In this document: in pieces, positions 11,401-24,062 of the stretch
Layout: every line of letters starts with the position of its first letter
Position numbering within the stretch: the first letter of the stretch is position 1
From: Emydura subglobosa
Taxonomy: Eukaryota > Chordata > Testudines > Chelidae
Direction of reading: 5' to 3'
Assembly (NCBI GenBank): GCA_007922225.1
Contig: ML680086.1
Location: forward strand, 8,187,472 to 8,251,471
Length of the DNA stretch: 64,000 nucleotides
Made by a program: the position numbers and the translations under genes
Notes under the pieces: generated by a model
What the model saw: the letters and a program-made list of their open reading frames with translations, nothing else
Database searches by the model: none
Told to the model about the DNA's origin: nothing

Positions 11401-12636
11401 CCAGAAGTGCAGACCCAGGACTGAGAAAGCTCTGTCAAATTTTCCTTTATTGTGTCTGGTTCTTGTGTTTCCAGAGAAGCACAGATCATACCTTCCGTTG
11501 GAGCAGTCCTAAAGAGACTTGTACCTAGACCATTTAGGACCGCATATACAGCAACCAGTTCCTTGGATTTCACCTGACAGTTGATTTGTAGCTAGTGGAG
11601 CAGGGTTTGATGTGCTCATGTAGCTCCTTCACTCAAGCCTTCAAGATGGAACTAATTAAACACCCTAGGCAAGAGGAAATGAAGATGTGAATGACTAAGG
11701 CTAGAGCTAATTTGGAATGGGTGCTGCCTGATGTAAGCCTGTGCGTGAAGCGAATCCTAACCAAGACATCCTAGAGCGTAGTGGAGATGCTTCATTGGTG
11801 GTGGGTTATCTGGTGTTGGCGTGGGATGGGTGGGAATCCTAGAAGTCCTTCCTAGACTGATATTCCAGAACTGCCAATGCTGCTTAGCCTGAATCCTTCT
11901 GTTACTTCTGGAAGCCAGGCTTTCGATCTTCTGCTGTCAGACAGGTGTCAATACGTCTGTGTGTTACAAGGGAGCATTTGCTTGTGGTTACTGGACTGGG
12001 GCAAGGCGTGTATTATAAAGGGCACACACAGCTGCTGTGAGCCATGCAAAAACTCCAATTTGCAGAAGCTTCTGTTTGGCTCCTCTGTAATAACTCACGG
12101 TTAAGTTAAACTTGATTTGACCATGGATCTTGCTATTGGAATTTAGGACTTGACTGTGCAACCTTTACTCATGCTGGTGAGCCTTACTTACACGAGTGGC
12201 ACCACTGCACAAGTGGGCCTTTAAGGCTTTGCCCAGCACATATGGTCCAGTCTAAAAGTTAGCTGGTGTGAATGCTGTCAGCACCAGTAATGGAGGCTAC
12301 GGGTCTGATCCTGTCAAGAGACCTGCATGGGCAGAATCCTGTGCCCCTGTTGGTTCTTAGGGCAGGATCACTGTCCTAAGCCCTGAAACTAAACCCTGGG
12401 GCTGCTACTTTTTCCAGGATCTTTGATCAAAAAGGCTCTCTGATCCACCTATCCAGCAGGCACCCTCCATTTACCTCATGTAATTGTCTCTGTATTAACT
12501 GAATGCAAGAAATCGCCAGGAGAAGCATGTGATGGCAAAATTCCACCAAAAGAATTTGGTATGAATTGAATATTCTTTTGTACAACTTCAAAAGCACATG
12601 AACAGTCACTGGCACTGAAAGAAACATCAAAAATGA
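8495..12636. other. Single-copy-looking DNA with faint ancient repeats
   Basis: 9605-9690 holds the 'GTGAATGGGAGTC..' and 'TTGGGTCAGGCCCTG' phrases of an old amniote repeat. 11073-11103 is a T-run followed by an A-run that could fold back. 11380-11660 loosely resembles an old LINE-like repeat ('TTAGGACCGCATATA', 'GTAGCTAGTGGAGCAG'), but I cannot name it. 12150-12240 has another possible ancient palindromic repeat. No exon is supported. Confidence 0.35.
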
Positions 12637-12666
12637 TTTTTTGTTTGTTTGTTCGTTTGTTTTTCA
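12637..12666. repeat. (TTTG)n simple repeat
   Basis: Short TTTG-rich run with one TTCG interruption. Confidence 0.75.
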
Positions 12667-14429
12667 TCTTCAATAGGAATGGAAGGCTCTCGTATAGTGA
12701 AGCAAAAGATGCTCTCTCATAATGTGGCGTAAATAATATCTTCACGTAGGGTGTATTTATTAACAAGCTGTAGCTTATTCCCGTCTGTAAGCAGAGCTGC
12801 CCCTAATGGTAGCAGGGGGACAGAGGGTTTACACGCTTTTCATTATAAGAGCCCCACAAAAGGTATTTAAAGCTGGTATCTTGCCCAACCAGTATGAGGG
12901 TAGAAAACTCTTGCCTCTCAAAGAACTGGGACCTTTCTGAGCCCAGCCATTAGCTAGGTAATATTTGCTTAAGGAAAAAAAATGATTCCTTTGTCAGCTT
13001 TTATCCTGTCTCCTAGACCCTGATTACTTGTTTATTTTCTGCAGCTTACCAATCACTTTGAAAACAGGGCTAAGCATTGATCATCTCTTATGGTCCTTCC
13101 CCTTTGTTCTGTCAGCAAATGTTACAAAATGTACCTTAAATTACCTCTTTTTCCAAAATGAACAGGCTCTATATACTCAGGTGGTAGAGCTCTTTCATCT
13201 GAAGAATAAATCAGGGGCAGCCTTCACTCCTGCTGTTTGCTTGAAACCCTCCTCAATGAGCTCCCCTGCTCTCTTGCCACAGTCAGGCTTTGGAGCCTGA
13301 AGGCAAGCAGGAGTGTGATGAAAATAAAGAAAGGATGCACCAAAATGCCATTGGCTTTCATGAGGATAAAAAATGCATAGCAACTAAGCAAAGGCTGAGC
13401 GTTTGAGCTGTGGCACGGGGTCCCATTTACAAATGGCTTGCTCTTCCCAGATTACAACAGAGGAGCCTTTGCCCCTTCCATTTGACACAAGGATGAGGGC
13501 AGCATAGAGTAACATTTGGCAGTCCGAGGAATGGCATAGCTGAGTCGGATGCCCAGTACCAGGAAATGTTAGCACCACAATTAAACCGGGGTATGGTGGG
13601 GAGGGGGGACATGTAGAGTCTCTACCTTCGATTTCCCCATTTGAGAACGTTGTGATACTGTGGTGATGATGGGCCTAGAGTAAGATCCTAGATGGAACAG
13701 AGCATCCCACGTACCTTCTGTGTGTATAAAGGCAGCTACATATACCATACAGAATAAGCCAGTGGAGTGTCACTGCTCCAGCGTGCTGAAGGTAGACTGT
13801 GAGCATGGCTAATTCAAGGGAGGAAAGCCCAGAAGCTGCAGTCTATCTTAGAGCAGGCATTAATAAGCCATTACCTGACACTTTTATTTCTGGTTGCTAC
13901 CTTATGTATGCAGATATTTTTCTAACACACTAACTCTAGTCCTTAATAAATGCTATAAAGAGAGAGAGCATACATACAGCCATCAATTTATAGCTGATTT
14001 CTAAGCAGTTGTCAGGTCAGGGACTGCATCACTGGTTTCATTATTCAGACACTTGCTAGTACTTGCTCCCATATTCTGTCTCAGAATACCAGATTTTGTA
14101 TGTATAAGACAAGAGCTACTGTACCTCTGAAAATGTAGTGGGAATTACCCAATTGAAGGCCTCCAAGCAAGTGGGTAGAGTGAATAACCTGAATGATATA
14201 TGAAGGCTATGTTAAGAATGTTTACATGGCGGTGATGTACTTTTATTGTCATGCCATACTTTATTTGCGTTGCCTTCTCTAGTTCAGATTTTCAGCTGTT
14301 CCGCTGATGTCTGCCTTTGTGTCACGCTAGCAGGCTTATCTAACACGCTACTAACATCTAAGAAGAAAAAAATACATCAGTTGTCATCTCATAATTAATG
14401 TATTTTAGCCTATAATGCTTCTGGGGGGC
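12667..14429. other. No recognised feature
   Basis: Mixed-composition DNA without recognisable transposon, exon or RNA gene. Confidence 0.4.
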
Positions 14430-14825
14430 AGGCAAATATTAGCCCCATCTCATATGTGGCAAACTAAGGCCCTAGGGGTCTGTCTACACAGCAGCTAGAC
14501 ACCTGTGGCTGGCCCATGCCAGCTGACTGGGGCTTTGGCTGTGGGTCTTTCACTGCTATGTAGATGTTGTCTGGGCTCAGGCCGGAGCTGAGGCTCTAGG
14601 AACTGGCAAGGTGGGAGGGTCCAGCCCAAGCCTAGAAGTCTACACCGCAAAGAAACGGCCCCGCGAGCCTGAATCAGCTGGCACAGGCTAGCTGCAGGTT
14701 TTTCTTTGCTGTGTGGACACCCTCTGTGGGTTAAGTGACTTGCCCATGGTCCCTCAGGAAGCCTGTAACTAACCAAGGATTTGAACCCATACCTCCTAGG
14801 CCAGTGTCCTAGTGATTAGGCCATC
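14430..14825 (+). repeat. MIR remnant split by a DNA element
   Basis: 14437-14473 ('AGCCCCATCTCATATG', 'CAAACTAAGGCCC') and 14729-14825 ('GGGTTAAGTGACTTGCCCAT', 'GGATTTGAACCC') are successive parts of MIR in sense orientation. They are separated by the element at 14474-14722. The split supports the insertion order. Confidence 0.6.
14474..14722. mobile_element. Palindromic non-autonomous DNA element
   Basis: The ends GGGTCTGTCTACACAGC and GCTGTGTGGACACCC are inverted repeats. Inside, 'CCTGTGGCTGGCCCATGCCA' near the left end and 'TGGCACAGGCTAGCTGCAGG' near the right are also inverted copies, so much of the element folds back on itself. I recognise the type as a common turtle repeat, but the superfamily is uncertain because no clean duplication was found. 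Confidence 0.6.
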
Positions 14826-15110
14826 CTTCCTACTGTTATGATGGGCTAACATCTTGTATTTACACAATGCTCCTCATCTAGCAGGCTCGTGGTGGACTGA
14901 ACAAATGATCCACCCAATCCCATAGGCCCCATGGCAGGCTGCATTAGACGTAGCAAACTCAGCCACGTTTACCGTTGCTTGTAATATTACACAGCAGCTT
15001 AGGGCAAGGAGTGAAGAGGAATATTTTTCTCGGTTTAGCAAGTGGCTGCACGAATCTGACATTTTTGCTGGATCAGTGATGCAAATAGGGAAATTTGAGT
15101 GATTGAGGAG
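14826..15110. other. No recognised feature
   Basis: Ordinary DNA between the MIR remnant and a TG microsatellite. Confidence 0.35.
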
Positions 15111-15130
15111 TGTGTGTGTGTGTGTGTGTG
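15111..15130. repeat. (TG)10 microsatellite
   Basis: Twenty bases of alternating T and G, preceded by GAG. Confidence 0.9.
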
Positions 15131-15749
15131 TACAGTAAAATAGTTGTATGAATAAATGTCACTTAAGAAAATGTCTTTGGAAGTTTTTCAACACTTCTGA
15201 TGCACTAAGATGCTGTTAGCTTACTTGATGGAGGCTTCTGTCTCTTCATGTGAAGAAATGAACAGTGATGGAGAGACGCCCTCTGTCGCTGACTGCAATG
15301 AGAAAAGCACTCTGCTTCTGAATGTTGTTTTTCAGTAAGTTTCAATCGAGTGTGGAAAGGGAGAAAGGAGAGGTTTTTGTTTTTCCTGTGCATGAGCTGC
15401 ACTCTCCTTTTATTCCAACTCAAAACTCTCATTGTCACTAACAAAGGGAGTTTCTCTAGCAAGTGGACTGAAGTCAAGCTGACACAATGAAGGCAAACTC
15501 ATTAGCTTGTTTGCATTGCTCCGTCTCCTGAGAAGCCTCCTCCATTTCCATTGAGATTTTTTTGGATAAGAATAAGAGTGAAGCTGCTTGCTAAGGAAAG
15601 TTGGTGTCCCACCTATCCCACCCTGGGGCAGAGGGGATTTTTATGTAGGTACCCTGGGAGAGTAATTCGTAAGAATTCTGGTTCTGAGGCTGTGTCCATG
15701 TCAGCTATCCTATTATTCTTTTCACTGCAGTAGTAGCTAAGGGCTCTGC
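15131..15749. other. No recognised feature
   Basis: Nothing recognised beyond mixed-composition DNA. Confidence 0.35.
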
Positions 15750-15935
15750 GTTCACACAGACAGTCCCTGCTCCACAGAGCTTACAGTTTAAATGGCCAAA
15801 GAATGGGAGGGGAAACAGGAAACATCACTTGCTCAAGGGCACAGAGCAGGTTTCTAGCAGAGCTGGGAATAAATCCCAGGTCTCCTCACGTTCCATTCAG
15901 TACCCTGGTCTGCACTGCTCCCCAGCGCCATCCGT
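15750..15935 (+). repeat. MIR/L3-type repeat remnant
   Basis: 'ACAGTCCCTGCTCCACAGAG', 'CTTACAGTTTAAATGG', 'CACTTGCTCAAGGGCACAGA' and 'CAGGTCTCCT' occur in the usual order of this old SINE/LINE family. Related sense copies are at 20275, 35260 and 43005. Confidence 0.6.
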
Positions 15936-16261
15936 CCCAGGCTCGATCTGCTTTGAAAGTATGCAAAACCAGTTGATGTATAATAGAAGTCCATGCAATC
16001 TGACGTTTTAAATAGATTTTGAAATGTGCCTAAAACCAGTGTTCCAAGTCCAGTGCTTTTGCTGGTGATGCCAAGTGGAAGGAGACTCACTCTGTCACAG
16101 TGAATGTCTTAGTCTCGCTGGGATGAATGTATTTTACCATATTTAGCTTAAGACTTTGTCTTGCAAATGCCACTACTAGGCTAGTGTTTGGGTTTCCACG
16201 GCGTTAACCCATTGTTTGATAACTGGAATCTGTTGCAAAATGTCCCTGCTCTTAGAGCAGC

Positions 16262-16520
16262 AGTGTTGTTTAGTGAGTAGGACACACGACTGGGGCTCAG
16301 GAGTCTGGGTTCTATACCTAGCACTGGCACTGGCCTGCCATGTGACCTGAGGCAAGTCACGGCCTCTTTGTGCCTCAGTTTCCCCTGCCACTTTTTGTCT
16401 ATTTAGCTTATAACATCTCTGAGGCTGGTACTGTCTCTTACTATGTGTTTCATACAGTACCTAGCACAATAGGTCCTGAACTTATCTGGAGCCTTTAGAT
16501 GCTACTGTAATATAAATAGT
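16262..16520 (-). repeat. MIR/L3-type repeat remnant, antisense
   Basis: 'GAGTCTGGGTTCTATACC', 'TGTGACCTGAGGCAAGTCAC' and 'TGCCTCAGTTTCCCC' are the reverse complement of the MIR core. It is followed by 'CAGTACCTAGCACAATAGG' and 'TAGATGCTACTGTAAT', matching the family's opposite end. Confidence 0.65.
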
Positions 16521-18054
16521 TAATATAAGCTTATTTGCATAATCTCTAAAACTGGTTGAAATAGTCTCAGTGAACAGCTCATTCCTTGTTCTTTTCGTGC
16601 TCCATGATATTTGCTAATTTGTTCATTATTCTAAATTGTACAAATAGCTTTAACTGAAAGATTTGGGGGCCTGTGAGTTCTCTTTCAAACTTTCTGCAGG
16701 AGCACTCCTCAGACTATTCCGGTGTTCAGAATTTGGTAGTCAGCCTGTGATTGGTCACTCAAATCACATAATGTGCTTCCTGTTCCCTGACTGGATGACT
16801 AAACCCTTATAAACAGTAACAGTGATGGAACAGCTTGAATCTCAAGGAGACAGTGCACTTCAGGGACAGAGGCCCAGGAGATGAGCAGACCTAGGAATTG
16901 TTTAGTACATTCAAGATCTCTTCCTCTTTCTTCCACAGAAGAAAGAGTGTTCTGTTCAGCTATACAGAGTAAAATAGCTGGGTTCCTACCTGACTGAGGG
17001 GAAGAGAGAGAGAGATGTCAGGTGCAGCACAGACTTCACTTTTCATTTGCTCTTGTCCCATTCTGACACCGTTACTGAGCCCAATATGGTGTCCAAGCAA
17101 TGCAAACAGGCTCACTTCTGAATGTGTCCTTTGCGCATGAATATTTGCATGTAAAGGCATATTTGTGCAAATGGAGTGGGAATGTGAAAAGCTCACTTAA
17201 AAAGGTTGGGAACGCAGTAGAATTGACTCTCAGGTTGGCGTTCTCGAACGTATTCACAAATGTCATTTGTGTCTCTTTACCCACTTCCAACAGGCACATA
17301 GGTAGCATTTAATTTTTGTGCGCACACATCTATGCAGTGCTAAGAAGGGCCACTCACATCTGTGCACTCTATGTAGGTCAGATGTGTGTTAGTTTCTTTA
17401 TGGAGATGAAACTTGACAGCCTTTCCCGTGTGCAAGGAAGGAAAGAAAATCACAGAATTAACATGCTAACTTCATAAGGAATGTTTTTAAGGACAGAGCC
17501 CTAAAGGGAAAGCGCACACAGGTGAAATGCATTAGTATTGCCATGTGCTTCAGGTTATGACAATGAGCTTTATTGACGAAAGATTTATCTGAGCTGTGTA
17601 CCCAGGGTTTGATGCAATGTCATATCCGATTAGTCTTACAGTGCAAAATATAAAATGGTTCTGGCTCTTGCTTCTAACAGATGCTTTTGCCTTTCTTTTC
17701 TCTTTATAAAAGGCCTTTACTTCAGTTGGCGAAGCTTGTGATTCTTAGTCTGTTTATACGTGTAAATGAAAAGCCCACATTGTCCTGCTGTTGTGTTCAT
17801 TTATTCAGGGGTATAGAAACGGGTCAGTCAGAACACCCCATTTGTCCCAGTACTCGCTGAACTCAATTGAAAGACTCCCATTGCTTCTGTGGTCATCAGA
17901 TCAGGCCTTGTGTGAGTGCTTCATGCAGAGAGCACTACCCCAAGGCAACGGGGATTGGGATGAAAGGCTAGGCAAGGGGACTAGTAGTGGCCTAGGGAGC
18001 TGTTTACTGCTAGGTCATGAGTTTGATCCAGCTTATGTCATTAGTGACCTATAC
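16521..18054. other. No recognised feature
   Basis: Single-copy-looking DNA. 17850-17910 has a faint match to the old 'AGACTCCCATTG..' repeat phrase. Confidence 0.35.
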
Positions 18055-18315
18055 CAGTGTTGCTGATTCTCATGATGGGGGAGGAGGCTGAGCTCCTGAT
18101 GTCATGGGTCAATGTGAGAAGCTCTCTTTGTCATTTAAAAAAAAAAAAAAAAAAAAAGGCCGCCTCTTCTAGCTGAATTGTTGCAGAGAAAAGCTTGGGA
18201 ATGTGACCTCAGAAATAAAAAGAACCTAGAATTTTATTCCGTATTAAAATCTCATGATTCTTAAGCAAATCTTGTGAAGCCCCATGATTTTGGAACATTT
18301 TGGTTGGCAATGCTG
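18055..18315. mobile_element. hAT-like element with internal poly(A)
   Basis: The left end CAGTGTTGCTGATTCTCATG and the right end GGCAATGCTG (reverse complement CAGCATTGCC) resemble hAT-type termini. The same ends flank 25765-26055. A 21-base A run lies at 18137-18157. No convincing 8-bp duplication was found. Confidence 0.5.
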
Positions 18316-20274
18316 CCTGAAGTCATGACCAGCTGTTGGCCTGTTTGTATGTGAACAGCTGGGATGGAAATACCTGGTCTATATGTTCATTTGCTTTGAT
18401 TTATAAGAATATTAATGGGCACCATCCAATGCAGTGAGTACCTTTACAATTTATTACAAGCGGCTGTCCTTCAAAACCATCCAAAAAAATCATTTGTAAT
18501 GATAGCACGGCTGTACCATCCCCTTTCCCCTCTTCAAATGCCAGGGACGACAGATGGACTTCACGATGTGCCCAAAGGGTTACCAAATCCATGCCACGAC
18601 TTTCAATGGGGGTTGACAGGCTCCTACATCTGTTTAGGCACCTATATAAGTGGCGTGAGTTTTAAATGTTCTTAGCAGCTGCCAATGACTTCGATAGGAG
18701 ACAGTGACTTTGGTGGAACCTGGTGGATAGTGAGCACTCTTGAAAAATTAAACTGTGTATGTGCTCAGGAGATGAACACTTCAGACAGCTATGCTGGCCC
18801 TGGGTTCTGGCAGGCCAAGGTGCAGAAGTGAGTTCCAGGCTTCCACGGAGGGGCTTGGAGACCACAGTCTCCTCTGGCAATAACCTCTCCTCTGCACTCC
18901 TGTGTCGAGAGGACTCCAGCATGAGCCCCTCTGCTGGTCCTGCTGTACTTGAGAGCTAATAATCTAGGGCCTAGGCAATTCTCAGGGGCTGGGTGCCCCC
19001 ATTATAGGAATCCTCATAGTTGTAGCCTTTTGACAGACTCAGCAGAGAGGCCAATGAACTGAATAAGCATGGAAACCAGCCTTCTCTCTGTCATGAAGGG
19101 TTCCTCTAGGTTTGGGTTAGGCAGGGCACCCACTGACACCTCCTACTCCTAAACCACTACCAAAAAACAGAGGAAATTAATACAATCTTAAGAACACCCC
19201 CAAACCTTCCCCCAACCAGAATTTTGACCCCGGAAAGGGAAGGGTGCTAGCAGCCCCATGGAGTCGAGTAGGGACTCGGCTATTGCTATTGATTTTTTAC
19301 ACAGAGGTGCTCATGCCCTGTGGTGAGGGGCAGAAGTGTAAAGCCCTAAGATGTAAGATCGACTGACATGCAGAGTGGTGTAGGGAAGGTTACCTGCTGC
19401 TATTCCTGAGCTGTGCGTAAGCAGAAGACTTCGGTCCCCAAGGCTGTCAGGCAGGAGTCTTTCCACAGATTTCAGGTACAAAGCACAAAGAGAAGCTAAG
19501 ACATTTGCAGTTTTAGTCTGATTGGATGCCAAAGTAACAGAGGGTGTAAAATCCTTATTTCCTGGGAATAAAAAAAAAGGCTGCATTCCCTGCTCTGTAT
19601 TTACACACCAGAGTTGAAATGACTGTCTGGTTTGATCAGAACAAGTAAAGATTAACATTTTTGTAGGACTAAGCACCCTTTGAGAATGATTTGGATGAAG
19701 TTAGCACTCCAAGAGAATTCAGTCTGGTGGAGCCTTCCTGCAGCTTGGTGATGGCTTTATTACTTTTATGTAAATTCAGAGTTAGAGTGAAGATGATGGG
19801 ATAATGCCAGGTTCAGCTGCTGCTAATAGCCTCAAAGTTTAGAGGAGAATAAGGATTTTGCATTGTCTTGGTTTATTCATCAGGACTCCTAATCATGAAC
19901 CCCTCTGACTCATCCATTAATTGGGCTTGGAAGGCAACTCATTATTACAAATATTTGGGGTTAGTGTTCTGTTTTAAACCAAGGCCCTGGGAAGTAAGGA
20001 AACACATAATTGCCAAGGTACTTGGGCAGGTTTTAAAAAGAACTCGGCCACACTAAATGCTCATAGCTGTAGAAAATCCAGCATAAATGTCACAATAAGC
20101 ACTGCTGGGCACTGAGGATTTTTGAAAATCTGGCCCCAACTGAGTGCAGAGTACTTGAAAACCTGGCCCTGTATTAACAATACTGCAAACAATGTAGTAT
20201 TTTAATATTACTGAAAGGCCCAAGCTGAGCCAGGGCTCCACTGTTACTCTTATGTGTTTGCACAATACTTATCT
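18316..20274. other. Mostly unassigned DNA
   Basis: 19120-19320 has a repeat-like feel but I could not assign it. 20100-20165 contains paired 'GAAAATCTGGCCCC' and 'GAAAACCTGGCCCTG' phrases seen in other old palindromic repeats of this window. No exon is supported. Confidence 0.3.
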
Positions 20275-20470
20275 CCAGCAAACAGCATACAGTCTAAATA
20301 GACAAGACAGGCAAAGGATGGGAGAAAATAAGTGTCATTCTACAGATGGAAAATGGAGATGCAGAGATTAAGTGAACTGGCCAAGATCACACAGGAAGTC
20401 TGTGGCAGATCCAGGAACCTAGATCTCCTGAAAATTAGTCTTGTGCTTTAACCATAAGAGGCTCCTTTCT
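20275..20470 (+). repeat. MIR/L3-type repeat remnant
   Basis: 'ACAGTCTAAATAGACAAGAC', 'TTCTACAGATGGAAAATGGA', 'GGCCAAGATCACACAGGAAG' and 'CTAGATCTCCTGA' occur in the expected order and orientation. Confidence 0.7.
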
Positions 20471-21134
20471 GTATAGTGAATCATGCGCCATAAAATACAA
20501 GGGATCGTATCTCTTTTGTGTGTCCACTCTGGTGTGCTGTTTATTGCATTTGCAAAAGTGGACATTCACCCATTTCGAACCTCTATTTCCTCATGCAAGG
20601 CAAGTAGCTATGCCCCCATCTGCTGTATAGGTGTCAACAGCTATTGGTGAGTGTGCAAAGGGTGTATGTGTCTTTTTTTTTTTTTTTTTTTTTTGTCCTT
20701 GGTCTGGTATTACAGTTGCTTAAAATTATTTGCATACAGGCCGTCTCTTGAAATGCTGTGCCCCAGGAATATAGTTAGGAACAGGGATTGAACCTCCAAC
20801 CATCAGATCTTAAAGCTTGAGCTAAAAGGTTTTAGGGCTATTAACTAAGGCTGTAGCAGGCTCATCAACCACTGCCTGTGCCCCAGCTACCACCAGAGGG
20901 GGACAGAGCACTGCATGAAGTAGATGTGGGTCACAGTGTGTCACTCAGGGGCACACTGGAGTTTTGGCACACGTCCTCAGATGCTGAAAGTGCCTGGTGC
21001 ACCAGAGCTATTGGCAGCTTTCCACCATTCTCCTTTCTCTTATGCCTGGGCTGCTAAAGCCCCTCCAACACAACTTGGCGCACCTTAAGGCTGCTCTAAA
21101 TTGCACCTGCTTATAACAGCCAGCAGGAGCCCAT
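20471..21134. other. Unassigned DNA with a T-run
   Basis: Contains an uninterrupted T22 run at 20673-20694. Nothing else recognised. Confidence 0.4.
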
Positions 21135-21233
21135 TAGGCTGGGAGTTGGAACAATTCCTACAAAACAAAATTTCATCAAAAAATGGAAAATAGTTTTCAT
21201 GACATTTTTTGCCTGTTTTCAGGCCAGTTCTAC
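21135..21233. mobile_element. Short hAT-like fragment
   Basis: 'GTTGGAACAATTCCTAC' at the left and 'GGCCAGTTCTA' at the right resemble the 'AGAGCTGGTTGGAA' ends of the family at 2061 and 51858. About 100 bp remain and boundaries are approximate. Confidence 0.4.
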
Positions 21234-21504
21234 TTTTGAGTAAGGAAGAGCTATTTTTACACAGGCCTTTCCCAGTGCAGAGTAGCACGTTAATGTGTGG
21301 TGGTGACTTCAGGGACCCCATTCTCTTGAAACTGGCCTTTCACGCTGGAGAAGGCCACTGGCCATTGTTTCTCAAACCTCAGCATGGTGAATGCAATGAA
21401 GCGATGTTTGTGTAGCAGAAACATTAGCTCCCGTGTTGGCAGTCAGGGGCCCCATGTTATAATACCGGCTTATAGAAAGCAAAGGATTTATGGGGACACT
21501 GCCT

Positions 21505-21665
21505 TAGGTACGTACTCTTGGGATCCAGGTAGGTTTGCACTTGGGGTGGCTGACCCGTGCTGCTGCCACTGCTAGTGCGGCTATGCTACTTTTGATAGCT
21601 AGCACCAGTATGTCTATGGGAGCTGGGAATCACATCCCTGGCTCCATGTATAGATGTAGCTCAGG
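21505..21665. mobile_element. DNA-element fragment of the 'GTATGTCTA' type
   Basis: Contains 'GATAGCTAGCACCAGTATGT' and 'GAGCTGGGAATCACATCCC', phrases I recall from a short turtle DNA element and partly shared with 36067-36732. Ends are not resolved. Confidence 0.4.
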
Positions 21666-21929
21666 TTAAAGACACAGCGCCATCTATTGGTGGAGGTTCT
21701 GCGTAAACTGATCATTACTATGAATCATGTCGTGAACACTATTATAATTAGGGCATGGATGTGATGTCAAGGCCAAGCCATTTCTCAAACAACCTATTCT
21801 TTCCCTCTCTGATCCTTTATAACTGCACTGAAGCCATAATTCTGCATGTGTGCCATTGCAGTAATTTCCATGACAACCAGTCATGATTTCACAGGTAAAA
21901 TAGTAAGAGCCTAAGAAGTTTTAGGAACA

Positions 21930-22335
21930 CGAAAAGGCCATCAAGCGCAATACACCTACTTTTTCTGGGTTTGTTTTAATCCTGTCTTCCTGCCTTTTCA
22001 CCATATCCCTCAAACCCTTCCTTCTCCCAAAATCAACCTGCCCCTTTAACACACTTACACACTGTGCTTCATTCATTGTGCCCAAGTTCTTCTCCTGGCT
22101 TGTTACTCGAAGTGTGAAATACAGGAGGTTTGCATAAATTCACCATTTAATTCTAGTTACTCTTTGTCTTCAGATTGCCTGCTACTTCTTGAACCCAGGG
22201 ACAGTTTAAATATTTGTATACATTAGCTATCTCAGCCCCTTGCATAATTTTGCAAACTTGTGATAGATCACATGACCCTCATTTTGGGTCAGAATAACTG
22301 CAATATCTTTATCCTTTTGTCATCACTTGGGTGCT
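21930..22335 (-). mobile_element. Possible CR1 3' UTR remnant, antisense
   Basis: 'GGCCATCAAGCGCAATACAC' at the left resembles an antisense CR1 3' end. 'TATCTCAGCCCCTTGCATAA' and 'GATAGATCACATGACCCTC' further right resemble the antisense 3' UTR text of CR1 elements. No reading frame is left. Confidence 0.4.
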
Positions 22336-22812
22336 GGAGTCCTGGGTGTCACTTCTCATGTCCAACTGTGCACTGCTTTATGCCACCTGTAAACCTCCCC
22401 TGATTCTGAGTCCAGTCAGGGGCCAGTTCAACCCCAGCATAAGGTAGAGAAATTGGCCTGGCATTCAGCATCAATGCACTATAGTTGTCCAATTGGGTTA
22501 GGATCTGGATTATGTCCCCATATAGGAAATTGAGGAGGAAGCACTCCTTGCCTTGCATCCTTCCACAAGTTCTGCATCCCTGGTCCTAGACCTTGGGTCC
22601 GAGGGTATAGGAGTGAGTGGGGCTATTTGCCTGCTTATTTCCTGCTCAGTGGGCACAGGGCTGGACTGGGGAATGGATGCATCTTTGGATCTGCCCCTCC
22701 ATTCAGTAGCCACTGTAGCTGGGGCAGTGCAGTGCAGGGTAGCAATTCATTGCTTGTATAGTGCATCAGTGAATGCCTGCCCTTGGGAGGCATCAGGGAG
22801 ACAGGGTGGCTC
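22336..22812. other. No recognised feature
   Basis: Mixed-composition DNA without recognised repeats or exons. Confidence 0.35.
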
Positions 22813-23540
22813 TAGATATGTCTGCACTGCAGTGAAAGCCTAGGGTTAGTGGGACTCGAATCAGCTGAACTATGTTAGGGAACACTGGGCTTGAGCATGT
22901 ACATTGTATTTTAACCTTAGGTTAAGATTTTTTTAACCCAGGCTTCAACCTAGGGCTCTGGCACCCAACTGCATTGTGCAGACCTGAGTCAAAGGGATTC
23001 CTGAGTGTGCCCCACCCCCCAGAGTGGGGGTGGCTAGAGTGGCCACTCTAGCCCTAGGACCATGGTGCACTGTGAGAAAACTTTACTGCTCTCCCTGCAT
23101 GTTACCAAGAAGCAGTTTGCAAAAGGCTTGATAGGTTTGCTGTCCACTGCAAACCCAGGGGCTCTCTGATAGTGTTTGCAGATGGGCGATCAGAAGATAG
23201 TGGATTAACAGTGACGTGAGCTGCTGCCCTTCACAAAGGGGTGTGACTTCTTTTCAGTAGAGCAGATTGTTGGGACAGGGAGGACTAAGGAAGTTATCCC
23301 ATGGAATTGTGGGATATTTCTGGCTGACTCCTGACACCTGAGTCAAGCAGGGCTGCAGCTATGCTGCAAAGCAATAGGGCTGGGATCCTGGGTCCCAGGT
23401 TAACTTGAACTCAGACTCTCCAGCCCTGCAGGGTGCTGGGACCCTGGCTCCAAGTCCTGAATTAGTGCCATTGCAGCATAGACACAAGGGGCTCAGGCTC
23501 AAGCACAGGTTTATGTTTCAGTGTAGACACATGCTCTTGA
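22813..23540. mobile_element. Possible large DNA-element fossil
   Basis: The left end has 'ATATGTCTGCACTGCAGTG' and the right end 'TTTCAGTGTAGACACATG', an imperfect inverted repeat of the 'tgtctacactg' type. The interior carries a short fold-back ('TTAACCTTAGGTTAAG'). The distance is large and the centre not recognised, so it could be two elements. Confidence 0.4.
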
Positions 23541-24062
23541 GGCCCAGTGCCTACCAGGGCTACTCCTGGAGTGATGCAGGATGCCCACTACCCTGTCCTC
23601 AAGGGTGCGCCAAAGATGCAATCCCATCCTTTGTGATTATTTGTAGAGATCAGGAAGGTTGGCCCAGAGGTGGGCACATAGCAAAGATTTATAAAGGAGA
23701 ATCAGTAAGAAATTGGAGCGGACTAAGGTCAAAATCATCAGTGAGGTTGTGTTCACTTCTGCCGGTGCTGATCAGAAACTGTAGTTGCCTCATGTGAACT
23801 CTTCCTCGTACAGAACTGACAGATGAGAGTGACGTCCACTATGGCGGAGATTACCCTGCAATCCAGGCTGAGCGATTGCTACCAGGCTTGCAAGGTGCAA
23901 GCAGGCTGTTTGTTCAAATTCAGCAGTACACGCTTTCAACCTGTGTCACTATCAGAGTCGCATGGATGCTGGGATTCCCAGAAGTTGTGAAAGCTCCAGT
24001 TTATTTAAAGCAACAGTGAAAAATTTACAAATAACTACGCTGGAAGAGATAGGGAAAAAATA
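23541..24062. other. No recognised feature
   Basis: Mixed-composition DNA, nothing recognised. Confidence 0.35.

Noticed and set aside
13030..13060. Splice acceptor-like 'TATTTTCTGCAG'
   Set aside because: Isolated acceptor signals are common; no open frame and matching donor nearby form a convincing exon.
17940..18040. tRNA-like turtle SINE head ('GGTCATGAGTTTGATCC')
   Set aside because: Only the B-box-like phrase is present; the rest does not follow the SINE or tRNA fold.
18137..18157. A-run as a processed pseudogene or SINE tail
   Set aside because: It lies inside a hAT-like element with ends on both sides, and no retrocopy sequence precedes it.
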